A DNA stretch of 21,602 nucleotides from CAYVRJ01 sp964453645 (GCA_964453645.1 CAYVRJ010000017.1:1-21602); one strand, 5' to 3'. Counted from the first letter of the stretch, positions 1 to 6,793 are shown. Numbers and translations are program-made. The notes: a model not told the origin generated them from the letters alone.

Positions 1-100
1 AAAGCCCAAATATTTCGCCCTCTTTAACCGATATAGACATGTCAAGCACAGCCGTTTTTTCGCCATACTTTTTGCACAGGCTGCTCGTTTCAATCAGCAT
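1..100 (-). CDS. ABC transporter ATP-binding protein, N-terminal fragment
   Basis: The first 33 residues of an ABC ATPase are visible before the window edge. The translation opens MLIETSSLCKKYGEKTAVLD and continues with a segment ending KEGEIFGL. This is the usual N-terminal beta strand of an ABC ATPase, with the A-loop tyrosine (KKYG) and the run-up to Walker A; Walker A itself lies outside the window. The start codon overlaps the stop of the upstream gene (TGATG at 98-102 read on the minus strand), so the two are translationally coupled and probably work together at the membrane. Together with the histidine kinase remnant upstream, the context suggests an export or antibiotic-sensing ABC system. 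The substrate cannot be judged from this fragment. Confidence 0.85.
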   Translation of the reverse strand, partial: MLIETSSLCKKYGEKTAVLDMSISVKEGEIFGL

Positions 101-960
101 CAACGAACACTCCTTGCAATGGCAATAAGCTCACTATCGGATACATCGCCAACAAGTGCATAAAGCACACCATTCTTCGTCCAGATAATGGAATTTTTAT
201 CTTTGTATTCAATTGGAATTGTATGGGTGCTTTTAGAAGCGGCGTCGCTCATCTTGCTTTGCATTTCTGGCTCTGCCGGTAACGCACCCATTATTCCTTG
301 CATATCTGATGCAGCGTAAAGGTAGCCTGTAGTACTGCCAAGGTCTGCTTCACGGCTTATACCTGTTATAACGGGCAGATAAATATCCTTTGTGTTCGGA
401 TCAATTGCTGCAAGCTGTGTGCGGATATTTTCCGTCAACACTGGTGAGGACAGCACTTTTTGCCACATCTCGGCCTTTGCTTCACTACTCATACTGTTGT
501 TCAAACCCTGTGTCGCAATAAATGACACATTTTCATACTTGGCAACAAGTGTAGGGGAAATTGCAATCGTAACACGCTCGCCGTTTTGCATTTGTATGCT
601 CTTTTCAATTATGTCAGATGCAAAAAGCTCTGGTTGCTGATTTTTTAATTCCCTTGGCAAGTTTACGTTAAATGCCGTGAACTCTTTTATGTCGGTAAGT
701 GTTTTGTATTCTTGACTGTCCAAAGATGGTTTTTCGTACTTGCCGTGTTCCTCAAACTTGCCCTTGTTAGCCTCTGAATATTCCTTCACTGTTTCAGCCA
801 TTTGGCTAATGTCATCTAGTGAAATATTGATGGTTTTGGTATCACCGATGCGAAACAGGGAGAGCGTGGAAAAGGTAAATGCCTGCACTTGCGGAACGGT
901 TACAGTAAGCAATAGTGCCGCAACAACAATCGCTACCGTTACAATGGTTATCTTTTTCAT
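100..960 (-). CDS. Membrane-anchored extracytoplasmic protein, DUF4367-like
   Basis: This 286-residue protein starts with a charged MKK and a long hydrophobic stretch (about residues 5-27, ending VPQVQAF), consistent with a signal peptide or single membrane anchor. The rest is hydrophilic and probably outside the cell. The C-terminal 35 residues (IIWTKNGVLYALVGDVSDSE, then an AIARS-type helix) resemble the end of DUF4367/MucB-like domains, in which a tryptophan-containing strand pair is followed by a short helix. That assignment rests on pattern memory only. A GAGGAGA ribosome binding site lies 5-8 bases upstream of the ATG. The gene overlaps the start of the ABC ATPase by one base, so it is probably an accessory or sensory part of that transporter. 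Immediately upstream is a decayed histidine kinase, suggesting that the ancestral unit was kinase, surface protein, ATPase. Confidence 0.75.
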   Translation of the reverse strand: MKKITIVTVAIVVAALLLTVTVPQVQAFTFSTLSLFRIGDTKTINISLDDISQMAETVKEYSEANKGKFEEHGKYEKPSLDSQEYKTLTDIKEFTAFNVNLPRELKNQQPELFASDIIEKSIQMQNGERVTIAISPTLVAKYENVSFIATQGLNNSMSSEAKAEMWQKVLSSPVLTENIRTQLAAIDPNTKDIYLPVITGISREADLGSTTGYLYAASDMQGIMGALPAEPEMQSKMSDAASKSTHTIPIEYKDKNSIIWTKNGVLYALVGDVSDSELIAIARSVR

Positions 961-1399
961 AAAATTCTCCTCATTTTTTGTTTAAAAGTATTATAAAAAT
1001 ACTTTGATAAAATTTTTCAAACACTTTCTGCTTGTTTTGTTCATTTATTATTTTGCCCATATTGTTGATACAAATAACAACGAGATCGCTTGATTTTTCA
1101 CAAGAAACCCTTACAATTCCGTTTTTTTCTCAAAATTTTATGTCATTATCCAATAAATTCAGCCATACCTGATGTAAAAGTTCTTCATCGCCGTAAAAGT
1201 CTATCTTTCGCTTGGTAGCTCCGCTCCACAAAAATTTTCTTTGTTAAGCTCTCTCCAATAGCAACCCTTGCAGAACAGATTACAGCTTTTTGTAATACTT
1301 GAATTAAAACATTGGTGGAAATTCTCACCTTCATGTGTTATGCTTTTTATATACTAAATGGTTCAGTTGCTTATTAGTTATATTAAGTGAGGTGAAGGT
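961..1399. other. Intergenic region with decayed kinase and AT-rich spacer
   Basis: No intact gene is seen in these 440 bases. Positions 1004-1228 hold the histidine kinase remnant. Positions 1229-1320 could be more decayed coding sequence, but I cannot recognise it. The last 80 bases are AT-rich and lead into the GNAT gene; TATACT at about 1350-1355 could be its -10, without a convincing -35. Confidence 0.5.
1004..1228 (-). pseudogene. Sensor histidine kinase remnant (HATPase_c domain)
   Basis: Reading the minus strand from 1228 gives a stretch with recognisable histidine kinase ATPase boxes. The N-box appears as HQVWLNLLDNDIKF, followed in frame by a TGA where a serine codon is normal, then EKNGIVRVSCE. 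A G1-like INNMGKII (normally DNGxGI) and the F-box VFEKFYQ follow, and homology stops there. Before the N-box, WSGATKRKIDFYGDEELL matches the usual lead-in, but a stop lies farther upstream in that frame. No catalytic-histidine domain, sensor domain or G2 box is present. This is therefore a truncated, stop-containing fragment. Its position just upstream of the surface-protein and ABC genes fits loss of the kinase that once controlled them. Confidence 0.72.
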
Positions 1400-1861
1400 T
1401 TGGAGATATTAACTGCAAATTATGGTCATGTGAAGCAAATCTGTTCTTTGTATGAACAATTTTTTGCCTATAACGCAGACCAACAGCCTAAATTCTATAA
1501 AAGGGCAAATGAAACGGGTGAATATCCTAAATCTGTTATAGAAAGTGATACAGAAGAATTGTTTGTTGCAGTGGAAAATGAGTTAGTTATGGGTGTTTTA
1601 CATATAGGTGAGGATAAGACACCGCCGTTTCCATGCTTTGTACCATATAAATATGCAGTAATTATAGACTTTTTTATTATGGCCGAGTATCGTAGCCAAG
1701 GTATAGGTTTATTGTTACTTGATGAAGCAAAACAATGGGCACAAAAACGAAAACTTTCGTATATTGAGCTATCGGTTTTAAAGAATAATGTTGATGGAGT
1801 TCGTTTTTATGAACGAGAAGGCTTTCAAGAGGTTTCTCGTGTGATGAGATATACATTATGA
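1400..1861 (+). CDS. GNAT family N-acetyltransferase
   Basis: This 153-residue single-domain protein has the length and motifs of the GCN5-related acetyltransferase superfamily. Motif A, which binds the acetyl-CoA pyrophosphate, is YRSQGIG at residues 97-103, preceded by the hydrophobic strand VIIDFFIMAEY. Motif B is represented by the NN..G..FYEREGF stretch at about 129-142. The start is a TTG; no ATG is better placed, and GAGGTGAAGG (1389-1398) gives good ribosome-binding spacing. The substrate cannot be read from sequence. Small GNATs of this type acetylate amines of drugs, metabolites or ribosomal proteins. A strong terminator follows, so it is probably monocistronic. It lies next to an excisionase-like gene and tRNA-Ser, so it may be cargo of a former mobile element. 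Confidence 0.88.
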   Translation: MEILTANYGHVKQICSLYEQFFAYNADQQPKFYKRANETGEYPKSVIESDTEELFVAVENELVMGVLHIGEDKTPPFPCFVPYKYAVIIDFFIMAEYRSQGIGLLLLDEAKQWAQKRKLSYIELSVLKNNVDGVRFYEREGFQEVSRVMRYTL

Positions 1862-1887
1862 GCAAACTAAGAGGTTTATAGTTTCCC

Positions 1888-1922
1888 AGCCGATAGGTTG
1901 AATTCGACCATCGGCTATTTTT
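1888..1922 (+). terminator. Rho-independent terminator of the GNAT gene
   Basis: AGCCGAT (1888-1894) pairs with ATCGGCT (1910-1916). The loop arms can extend the helix (GGT/ACC), and a T-tract starts at 1918. It sits 27 bases after the GNAT stop codon. Confidence 0.8.
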
Positions 1923-1948
1923 ATGCCTAAATGAAAGGAGGTTTCCCA

Positions 1949-2179
1949 ATGGAGATCAGCAACAATGATATGTACCTCTTGGTATTCAAAGAATACCTCG
2001 ATGTCCTTGACGTTAAACAGGTTTGCAGTTTGCTTGGCATCTGTGAGAAAACGGTCTACAAGCTCATTCATGAGGGTGCCTTACCTTCAATGAAGGTTGG
2101 AAGACACTACAAGGTTACCAAAGTTTCCGTTATGCGCTATTTGCGGGTGCTTGATTACCCTGAATGCGCAAATAATTAG
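1949..2179 (+). CDS. Excisionase-family helix-turn-helix protein
   Basis: This 76-residue protein has the HTH_17/excisionase pattern: DVKQVCSLLGICEKTVYKLI, then a short wing with a GALPSMKVGRHYKV-type stretch and a closing helix. It matches MerR-like DNA-binding proteins such as the Xis proteins of conjugative transposons. An in-frame ATG at 1931 exists, but the AAAGGAGG at 1934-1941 lies inside that extension and is 7 bases from the ATG at 1949, which decides the start. In related elements such a gene is usually followed by a tyrosine recombinase. Here only a 19-codon stub follows before a tRNA-Ser gene. I infer a leftover of an excised or degraded integrative element. A stand-alone regulator is the alternative. 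Confidence 0.8.
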   Translation: MEISNNDMYLLVFKEYLDVLDVKQVCSLLGICEKTVYKLIHEGALPSMKVGRHYKVTKVSVMRYLRVLDYPECANN

Positions 2180-2223
2180 GTTGTTTTCCGACAAAGTAAT
2201 AATTAAGCGCAAAACATATGGAC

Positions 2224-2279
2224 AACAGATAGGGGCGCGTTACAATGTGAGCGTCAATAGTAGGTGAAATCTATCTGTT
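2224..2279. repeat. 9-bp inverted repeat in front of the integrase stub
   Basis: AACAGATAG at 2224-2232 is perfectly complementary to CTATCTGTT at 2271-2279, 38 bases apart. It lies between the excisionase-like gene and the stub at 2300. It could be a leader hairpin controlling recombinase translation or a recombinase/excisionase binding site. Confidence 0.5.
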
Positions 2280-2299
2280 TGAATGGAGGATTCATATTT

Positions 2300-2359
2300 A
2301 TGACAGATCATCTGCAAAAGCAATCAATAAAGATTGCAGGGCATCTGTTCAGGAAATGA
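2300..2359 (+). pseudogene. Truncated integrase-like start (19 codons)
   Basis: A GGAGG at 2285-2289 precedes an ATG that opens MTDHLQKQ and stops after 19 codons. From memory, MTDHLQKK-type openings are common in tyrosine integrases that follow excisionase-like genes in Clostridia, but here the similarity ends after about eight residues. The best reading is the 5' end of an integrase gene whose body has been deleted, leaving unrelated sequence before the tRNA. The evidence is short, so this call is tentative. Confidence 0.4.
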
Positions 2360-2434
2360 GCAATTAAAAATACCGCCAAATGTGCGAAATTTAGCGATAT
2401 TTTGTTTAGAACTGACGAAATAGATGCAACGAAC

Positions 2435-2480
2435 GAGAAAATAAAAATATCGCTACGGATAAAAGTTCCGTAACGATATA
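2435..2480 (-). terminator. Rho-independent terminator of tRNA-Ser
   Basis: On the minus strand ATATCGTTACGGA pairs over 13 positions with TCCGTAGCGATAT (arms 2447-2459 and 2467-2479), and TTTTTATTTT follows. The single non-Watson-Crick position is a G-U pair only when read as minus-strand RNA, which fits the orientation of the tRNA gene. A second small hairpin (AGTCGC/GCGACT, 2483-2497) lies between it and the tRNA. Confidence 0.82.
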
Positions 2481-2496
2481 GGAGTCGCCTTGCGAC

Positions 2497-2588
2497 TGGC
2501 GGAGAGAGAGAGATTCGAACTCTCGGTGGGGTATTAGCCCACACACGATTTCCAGTCGTGCGCCTTAGACCAACTCAGCCATCTCTCC
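2497..2588 (-). tRNA. tRNA-Ser (anticodon GGA)
   Basis: The minus strand folds as a class II tRNA. The acceptor arms are GGAGAGA and TCTCTCC with discriminator G and an encoded CCA (2497-2499). The D-arm region is TGGCTGAGTTGGTCTAAGGC, the anticodon stem-loop carries GGA (complement at 2551-2553), and there is a long variable arm (GTGGGCTAATACCCCAC). The T-loop has GTTCGAATC. The long variable arm and the anticodon both specify serine (UCC/UCU codons). The gene has its own promoter and terminator. Its 3' end faces the integrase-like stub, which is the classical geometry of an integrative element inserted at a tRNA. Confidence 0.97.
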
Positions 2589-2620
2589 ACAAAACATTGC
2601 TTGTCTTGCAAACAAAAGGA

Positions 2621-2649
2621 ATTATAGCATAAAGATAATTCAATCGCAA
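2621..2649 (-). promoter_or_regulatory. Sigma-A promoter of tRNA-Ser
   Basis: On the minus strand TTGCGA (2644-2649) and TATAAT (2621-2626) are separated by exactly 17 bases. The -10 lies about 33 bases upstream of the tRNA 5' end, leaving a short leader. Confidence 0.8.
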
Positions 2650-2754
2650 GTATTTTTAAAAAATATTTTTATTATTTTTTAAATCCCTCATATCCAAGTT
2701 TTTTGTTAAGGCAAACATATATACCAAATAGGGAATGACACAGTGCTGTCTTTC

Positions 2755-3735
2755 TCAGTTTATTGTGAATAGCTTGCGTATCATTTGTTCCGCCCTCTCT
2801 TTATACGTGTGGTTTTGTACGCTCTTTACAGCAGTCTTGCGCACTTTTGCATACTCATCGGGGTTATTTTTATAATGCTCCAAAATATCAAGGGTTTCGC
2901 TGGGGGAACTTGAAATCGCCAATGCACCGCTAGTGCCAAACAACTCGTTTAAAGCCGTATTATAACAAGAAAGTCCAAAACCTCCCGAGCCTAAAATCTC
3001 AAAGGTACGCCTTGTTATGGTTTTATCATGGTTTTGCGTGATTAAATTTACAAAGGAATTGTGATATATATCGCAGGTGCTTTCGTATGAAATGGTGCCC
3101 TTAAACCATTCAATGGGTACATCTAAATCCAAAAATTTCTTTATCACAGGTTTATAGTCTGTGGTGCCATAAAAATTGATTGTATAGTTATTTTCTATTA
3201 TCGGTTTTAAGAGAATGGGCAGCGCGTTGCTATAACGAAAATGCATTGGATACGTATTGGCATACCATAACCACCCATTGCCCACTAAGCTAATGGTTTC
3301 ATTTTTACTTTCAAAGTCTCCCTTTGGATAATGAATGGTGGGATTATAAGCAAAATCAAGCCTCTCGCTGGGAATATTTTTGATTTTGAGCCATTCCATC
3401 ATTTCGGGGCAAATCGAAAATACCATATCGGGTTTTATGCATTCAAAGGCTGACATCTGTAAACGAAATTGACCAATTCCTTCGGTATCCCAGCAAACAC
3501 ATTGATAACTGGATGTATTTCTTGCACCGATATGCCTCAACATAAAATCTTGAAAATAATCCATACTGGAGGAAAGAATCAATAAATCAGGGTTTAATAA
3601 TTCCATGATTGTTTCAAAACTTTCTATGGAAGTCGGTGCTATGATGTGTGCTTCATGCCCCGCTTCGGTAAATCCCCATAAGATATCCCCTGCATATAGA
3701 TTATGGCAAAAAATAGCGACCTTGCGTTTTTTCAT
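2755..3735 (-). CDS. CgeB-like glycosyltransferase
   Basis: This 326-residue cytoplasmic protein lacks a signal peptide. It opens with a Rossmann-like strand (KKRKVAIFCHNL) followed by a region of the kind seen in CgeB/spore-maturation glycosyltransferases. Features are LLNPDLLILSSSM (a 'what can be seen' strand), YQCVCWDTEG, PDMVFSICPEMMEWL, and a C-terminal half resembling Glyco_trans_1_2 with FYGTTDY, TRRTFEILGSGGFGL and a closing HTYKERAEQMI helix. The R-x-F-E-ILGSGGF segment is where family members carry the conserved nucleotide-sugar-contacting glutamate. CgeB proteins are thought to glycosylate spore-coat or surface components, but the acceptor is unknown. It is apparently a single gene, with no glycan-biosynthesis neighbours in view. 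An unusually AT-rich stretch (2640-2700) separates it from the tRNA. Confidence 0.72.
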   Translation of the reverse strand: MKKRKVAIFCHNLYAGDILWGFTEAGHEAHIIAPTSIESFETIMELLNPDLLILSSSMDYFQDFMLRHIGARNTSSYQCVCWDTEGIGQFRLQMSAFECIKPDMVFSICPEMMEWLKIKNIPSERLDFAYNPTIHYPKGDFESKNETISLVGNGWLWYANTYPMHFRYSNALPILLKPIIENNYTINFYGTTDYKPVIKKFLDLDVPIEWFKGTISYESTCDIYHNSFVNLITQNHDKTITRRTFEILGSGGFGLSCYNTALNELFGTSGALAISSSPSETLDILEHYKNNPDEYAKVRKTAVKSVQNHTYKERAEQMIRKLFTIN

Positions 3736-3885
3736 AGAATCCTCCCTTGTGTCGTTTGTATCAGTATCTAACTAAAGTATATGAACGCAACAATCAGTTG
3801 GTGTACTCTGCTTCTAGTCCAACCCCTAGCTTTTGCATAACTGTAATTTGTTTAAAATTAGTAAAAATTTTATTTTGAATTTCTA

Positions 3886-3922
3886 TTGACATCAACACTA
3901 CTGTGTGTTACTGTATAGTAGT
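3886..3922 (+). promoter_or_regulatory. Promoter and dyad operator of the PadR operon
   Basis: A perfect -35 TTGACA (3886-3891) is followed after 17 bases by a weak -10 TACTGT (3909-3914). The inverted repeat ACTACT (3897-3902) / AGTAGT (3917-3922) spans the spacer and the -10, where a repressor would block polymerase. A second symmetric element, GTAT/ATAC, lies around 3913-3934. PadR-family repressors commonly autoregulate from such sites, so I infer that the first gene of the operon binds here. Confidence 0.6.
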
Positions 3923-3972
3923 ACTTTGTAATACATCATACCAGTGTTGCAGAGTAGAAGGGAGTGATTGTT

Positions 3973-4296
3973 TTGGAAAACCTAACAGAAATGCTCAAAG
4001 GGGTGCTGGAAGGCTGTGTCCTTGAAATAATCAGCCGCAAGGAAACCTACGGTTATGAAATCACAAAACAGCTAAACGCACTGGGTTTTACGGATGTTGT
4101 GGAAGGAACTGTCTATACCATCCTGGTGCGGCTGGAAAAAAACGCACTTGTGACTGTTCAAAAGAAACCGTCCGATATGGGACCGCCAAGAAAGTTTTTT
4201 ACACTCAACGAGACAGGGCGAGAGGAACTGCAAAAATTTTGGAATAAATGGAACTTTGTAACCTCGAAAATCAATCAATTAAAGGAGGATATGTAA
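3973..4296 (+). CDS. PadR family transcriptional repressor
   Basis: This 107-residue protein has the PadR winged helix: LKGVLEGCVLEIISRKETYG, then YEITKQLNALGF, the recognition region VVEGTVYTILVRLEKNALV and the wing GPPRKFFTLNETGREEL, with a short C-terminal dimerisation helix. I place the start at the TTG at 3973 because AAGGGAG (3958-3964) is 8 bases upstream and family members begin MENLTEML. A GTG at 3964 would overlap that ribosome binding site. It is the first gene of a five-gene unit with two DUF1048 proteins and an ABC exporter. Family knowledge says PadR proteins of this type sense phenolics or drugs and derepress an efflux pump. The ligand here is unknown. Confidence 0.9.
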   Translation: MENLTEMLKGVLEGCVLEIISRKETYGYEITKQLNALGFTDVVEGTVYTILVRLEKNALVTVQKKPSDMGPPRKFFTLNETGREELQKFWNKWNFVTSKINQLKEDM

Positions 4297-4299
4297 GAA

Positions 4300-4671
4300 A
4301 TGCTTGATTCTATCATAAAACTGGTCGTAGGCGACTTGGAAGATAAACGGGAATATAAACAATTGATGAAGCGGGTGGATGCCCTGCCCGAGGAGTATCG
4401 TTATGCGTTTAAGAAAATCCGAACCTATATGTACAGTGTGGGTGCTCCCAACGGGGATATGACAATCTTTACAGATCTAACCATGTTAATAAACTTAGTA
4501 GATTTATTCGAAGCCAGTGCCGCCGAGGGTAAGAGAGTGCTGGATGTCATAGGCAAGGATGTTGGTCAATTTGCGGATGCGCTGATGAACGCAACGGCAG
4601 GCAGCAGCGAGACACCGGGAGATAAGCTCAACAGGGAGATCAAAGAAAAGTTTGGCAAGGAGGAGAAATAG
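4300..4671 (+). CDS. DUF1048 family protein, first copy
   Basis: This 123-residue helical, soluble protein has the DUF1048 core: EYKQLMKRVDALPEEYRYAF, a YMYSVG-type turn, LVDLFEASAAEGKRVLDV and IGKDVGQFADALM. Proteins of this family repeatedly occur between a PadR regulator and an ABC exporter, but their biochemical role is not established. It starts 3 bases after the padR-like gene; the AGGAGG at 4283-4288 lies inside the end of that gene, 11 bases from the ATG, which is a rather long spacing. Compared with the second copy it has an extended C-terminus (AGSSETPGDKLNREIKEKFG). Confidence 0.85.
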   Translation: MLDSIIKLVVGDLEDKREYKQLMKRVDALPEEYRYAFKKIRTYMYSVGAPNGDMTIFTDLTMLINLVDLFEASAAEGKRVLDVIGKDVGQFADALMNATAGSSETPGDKLNREIKEKFGKEEK

Positions 4672-4673
4672 CG

Positions 4674-5045
4674 ATGATTGAGATGATTAAAAAGCTGATT
4701 GGGGACAAAAAGGAATATCGGGAGCAGATGGAACGTGTGGCCCTATTACCTGAGGAGTATCGCTTTGTATTTGAAAAGATTCAAGGGTATATGTGGAGCT
4801 TTGCCAGCGGAGACGGCATGGATATGCTGAAAAACCAGTATGCGCTCATCGAACTGTTTGAAGCCAGTGCTGCGGATGGTAAACACGTTCTCGATGTTAC
4901 TGGAGAGGATGTGGCTGGGTTTTGCGATGAATTTATGTGCGATACAAAAAAGTGGACGGATTTTTACCGCAACAAGTTAAATGAAGAGATGGTTGGCAAA
5001 CTTGCAAAGGGGAATAACCATGAAAGACATAGCGATTTCAGTTAA
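4674..5045 (+). CDS. DUF1048 family protein, second copy
   Basis: This 123-residue paralogue of the preceding protein shares the blocks LPEEYR, FEKIQGYMWSF, ALIELFEASAADGKHVLDV and GEDVAGFCDEFM. Divergence between the copies is considerable, so the duplication is not recent; two non-identical subunits acting together is possible. It follows the first copy by 2 bases with AAGGAGG well placed. Its last 26 bases overlap the start of the ABC ATPase gene, so the reading frames are tightly coupled. Function is inferred only from context: an accessory or regulator of the ABC exporter. Confidence 0.83.
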   Translation: MIEMIKKLIGDKKEYREQMERVALLPEEYRFVFEKIQGYMWSFASGDGMDMLKNQYALIELFEASAADGKHVLDVTGEDVAGFCDEFMCDTKKWTDFYRNKLNEEMVGKLAKGNNHERHSDFS

Positions 5046-5781
5046 AGGACTGCAAAAATCGTACAAAGATGTGTGTGTCCTCAAGGGTGTGGATTTTGAA
5101 GTGGAAAAAGGCAGTATTTTCGCCCTGCTGGGCAGCAACGGTGCGGGAAAGACCACTGCCATCAAAATCCTCACCACACTATTAAAGGCAGATGGCGGCA
5201 CCGCAACAGTTTATGGCTTTGATACAGCAAGAAATCCCGAAATGATACGGCAGTCCATCAGCTTAACGGGTCAGTTTGCTGCTGTAGATGAAATACTCAC
5301 AGGCCGGGAAAACCTTGTGATGATCGCCAAGCTCAGGCACCTTGACAATCCAAAGCAGATTGCCGAACAGTTGCTCGGACAGTTTGGCCTGACGGATGCG
5401 GCCGAGCGCAGGGTGTCCACCTATTCGGGTGGCATGCGCCGCAGGCTGGATATTGCCATGAGTTTAATCGGCAATCCCCCGCTTATCTTCCTGGACGAAC
5501 CAACCACGGGGCTGGACCCGGAGGGACGCCTTGAAGTGTGGAAAGTGGTCAAAACCCTTTCCAACAGCGGAACAACCATTTTTCTAACAACCCAGTATTT
5601 AGAGGAAGCAGAACAGCTTGCCGACCGCATCGCCATACTTCACGAGGGCAGGATTATCGCAAATGGTACCATGGCTGAGCTGAAAAAGCTGTTCCCTCCC
5701 GCAAAGGTGGAGTATGTGGAAAAACAACCCACATTGGAAGAAATATTTCTCTCAATTATCGGCAAAAAGGAGGGTATATGA
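5020..5781 (+). CDS. ABC exporter ATPase, DrrA-like
   Basis: This 253-residue ATPase has Walker A GSNGAGKTT (38-46), Q-loop around SLTGQFAAVDE, signature YSGGMRRRLDIA (135-146), Walker B LIFLDEPTTGLDP (155-167) and the switch region FLTTQYLEEAEQLADRI. The switch position carries glutamine (Q192) where most ABC ATPases have histidine. TTQYLEEA is a hallmark of the daunorubicin-resistance DrrA group. The C-terminus is short, with the EKQPTLEEIFL stretch typical of that group. I chose the ATG at 5020 because it starts the first core strand and has AAAGGGG just upstream; an upstream ATG at 4981 lies inside the DUF1048 gene. It pairs with the permease that begins 1 base after its stop codon to form an efflux pump. 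Confidence 0.93.
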   Translation: MKDIAISVKGLQKSYKDVCVLKGVDFEVEKGSIFALLGSNGAGKTTAIKILTTLLKADGGTATVYGFDTARNPEMIRQSISLTGQFAAVDEILTGRENLVMIAKLRHLDNPKQIAEQLLGQFGLTDAAERRVSTYSGGMRRRLDIAMSLIGNPPLIFLDEPTTGLDPEGRLEVWKVVKTLSNSGTTIFLTTQYLEEAEQLADRIAILHEGRIIANGTMAELKKLFPPAKVEYVEKQPTLEEIFLSIIGKKEGI

Positions 5782-5782
5782 G

Positions 5783-6550
5783 ATGGAAAACGTGAAAAGG
5801 CATTTCTTTGGTGATGTGGCGGTCATGCTGGGACGGTCGATGAAACACATCACCCGCAGTATGGATACGATTATCACAACCGCACTGATGCCCATTGCCA
5901 TTATGCTGCTGTTCGTCTATGTGTTGGGTGGTGCCATTCAAACGGGGGGAGACAACTATGTCACCTATCAGCTTCCGGGCATCTTACTCATCACCATTGC
6001 CAGCGGTATTTCATACACGGCATATCGGCTCTTTACCGACAAGCAGCGGGGCATCTTCCAGCGCTTCCACTCCATGCCCATTACACGCTCTGCTCCGCTA
6101 TGGGGCCATGTGCTGACTTCCCTTGTTTCCAACATGGTTTCGGTTGTAGTGGTAACCTTGGTGGCTTTACTCTTGGGCTTTCGTTCCCCGGCAGGGATTC
6201 TTAACTGGCTTTTAGTTGCGGGGATACTGGTGCTGTTTACCATGAACCTAACATGGGTGGCTGTCATCGCCGGAATGGCTACCAAAACACCCGACGGTGC
6301 AGGTGTGTTCTCCTACCCCCTCATCTTCCTGCCCTTTATCAGCTCTGCATTTGTACCCACCGAAACCATGCCCACAGCGTTGCGTGTCTTTGCCGAAAAT
6401 CAGCCGGTGACCTCCATTGTAAACACCATACGGGCGTTGCTTGAAGGACAGCCGGTGGGCAGCGACATTTGGATTGCACTCGCCTGGTGTGTGGGCATTA
6501 TGGTGGTGGCGTATGTCTTTGCCATGAGAATGTATCGAAAAAAAGTTTAA
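5783..6550 (+). CDS. ABC-2 type permease, DrrB-like
   Basis: This 255-residue integral membrane protein has about six hydrophobic segments: TALMPIAIMLLFVYVLGGAI, the GILLITIASGISY region, LVSNMVSVVVVTLVALLLGF, NWLLVAGILVLFTMNLTWVA, YPLIFLPFISSAFVP and a C-terminal WIALAWCVGIMVVAYVFAM. The cytoplasmic KQRGIFQRFHSMPITRSA loop is the conserved ATPase-coupling motif of ABC-2 exporters, and NQPVTSIVNTIRALL is another typical block. AAGGAGGG at 5767-5774 sets the ATG at 5783, one base after the ATPase stop. It is the membrane half of the putative drug exporter controlled by the PadR protein. The substrate is unknown. Confidence 0.92.
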   Translation: MENVKRHFFGDVAVMLGRSMKHITRSMDTIITTALMPIAIMLLFVYVLGGAIQTGGDNYVTYQLPGILLITIASGISYTAYRLFTDKQRGIFQRFHSMPITRSAPLWGHVLTSLVSNMVSVVVVTLVALLLGFRSPAGILNWLLVAGILVLFTMNLTWVAVIAGMATKTPDGAGVFSYPLIFLPFISSAFVPTETMPTALRVFAENQPVTSIVNTIRALLEGQPVGSDIWIALAWCVGIMVVAYVFAMRMYRKKV

Positions 6551-6559
6551 TATGTTATC

Positions 6560-6602
6560 AACAAGCTGTGTCAGCCATAAGTGTCATGATATTGCTTGTT
6601 TT
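6560..6602 (+). terminator. Possible terminator of the exporter operon
   Basis: AACAAGC (6560-6566) pairs with GCTTGTT (6594-6600), with a T-rich run at the 3' end, 9 bases after the permease stop. The loop is long (27 bases), so this is a weak terminator call. Confidence 0.4.
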
Positions 6603-6668
6603 AATACGTAACACTTTCCTTGCTCCAACTTCCTAAAATTTTTTCTCCACTCGTTGTTTATACAACAG

Positions 6669-6708
6669 ACTCATTGGATTTCGTGTACTACAATGAGTTC
6701 ATTATAAC
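6669..6708 (+). promoter_or_regulatory. hcp promoter with 8-bp inverted repeat
   Basis: ACTCATTG (6669-6676) and CAATGAGT (6691-6698) form a perfect inverted repeat with a 14-base spacer. It brackets a weak -35 (TTCGTG, 6680-6685) that lies 17 bases from a -10 TATAAC (6703-6708). A poor -35 with an overlapping dyad suggests a regulated promoter. A small perfect hairpin (CAATCC/GGATTG, 6732-6746) follows in the leader. The regulator cannot be named from this site. Confidence 0.5.
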
Positions 6709-6793
6709 AAGCGGAATCAAGTTAAGTCTTGCAATCCATGGGATTGAAGAAAGAAAAACTTGCAAAAGCGAGCAATAATGAGGAGGAATAGAT

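Noticed and set aside
1677..2071. Two minus-strand frames over the GNAT and excisionase genes
   Set aside because: They are antisense to well-supported genes with family motifs and cross the GNAT terminator.
2308..2544. 78-codon minus-strand frame overlapping the tRNA and stub
   Set aside because: It runs through the tRNA-Ser and its terminator, has no ribosome binding site and has low-complexity composition. It is a chance frame.
5020..5781. Glutamine in the switch (H-loop) of the ABC ATPase as a loss-of-function sign
   Set aside because: TTQYLEEA is the normal state in DrrA-type ATPases, so it is a family trait and not a defect.
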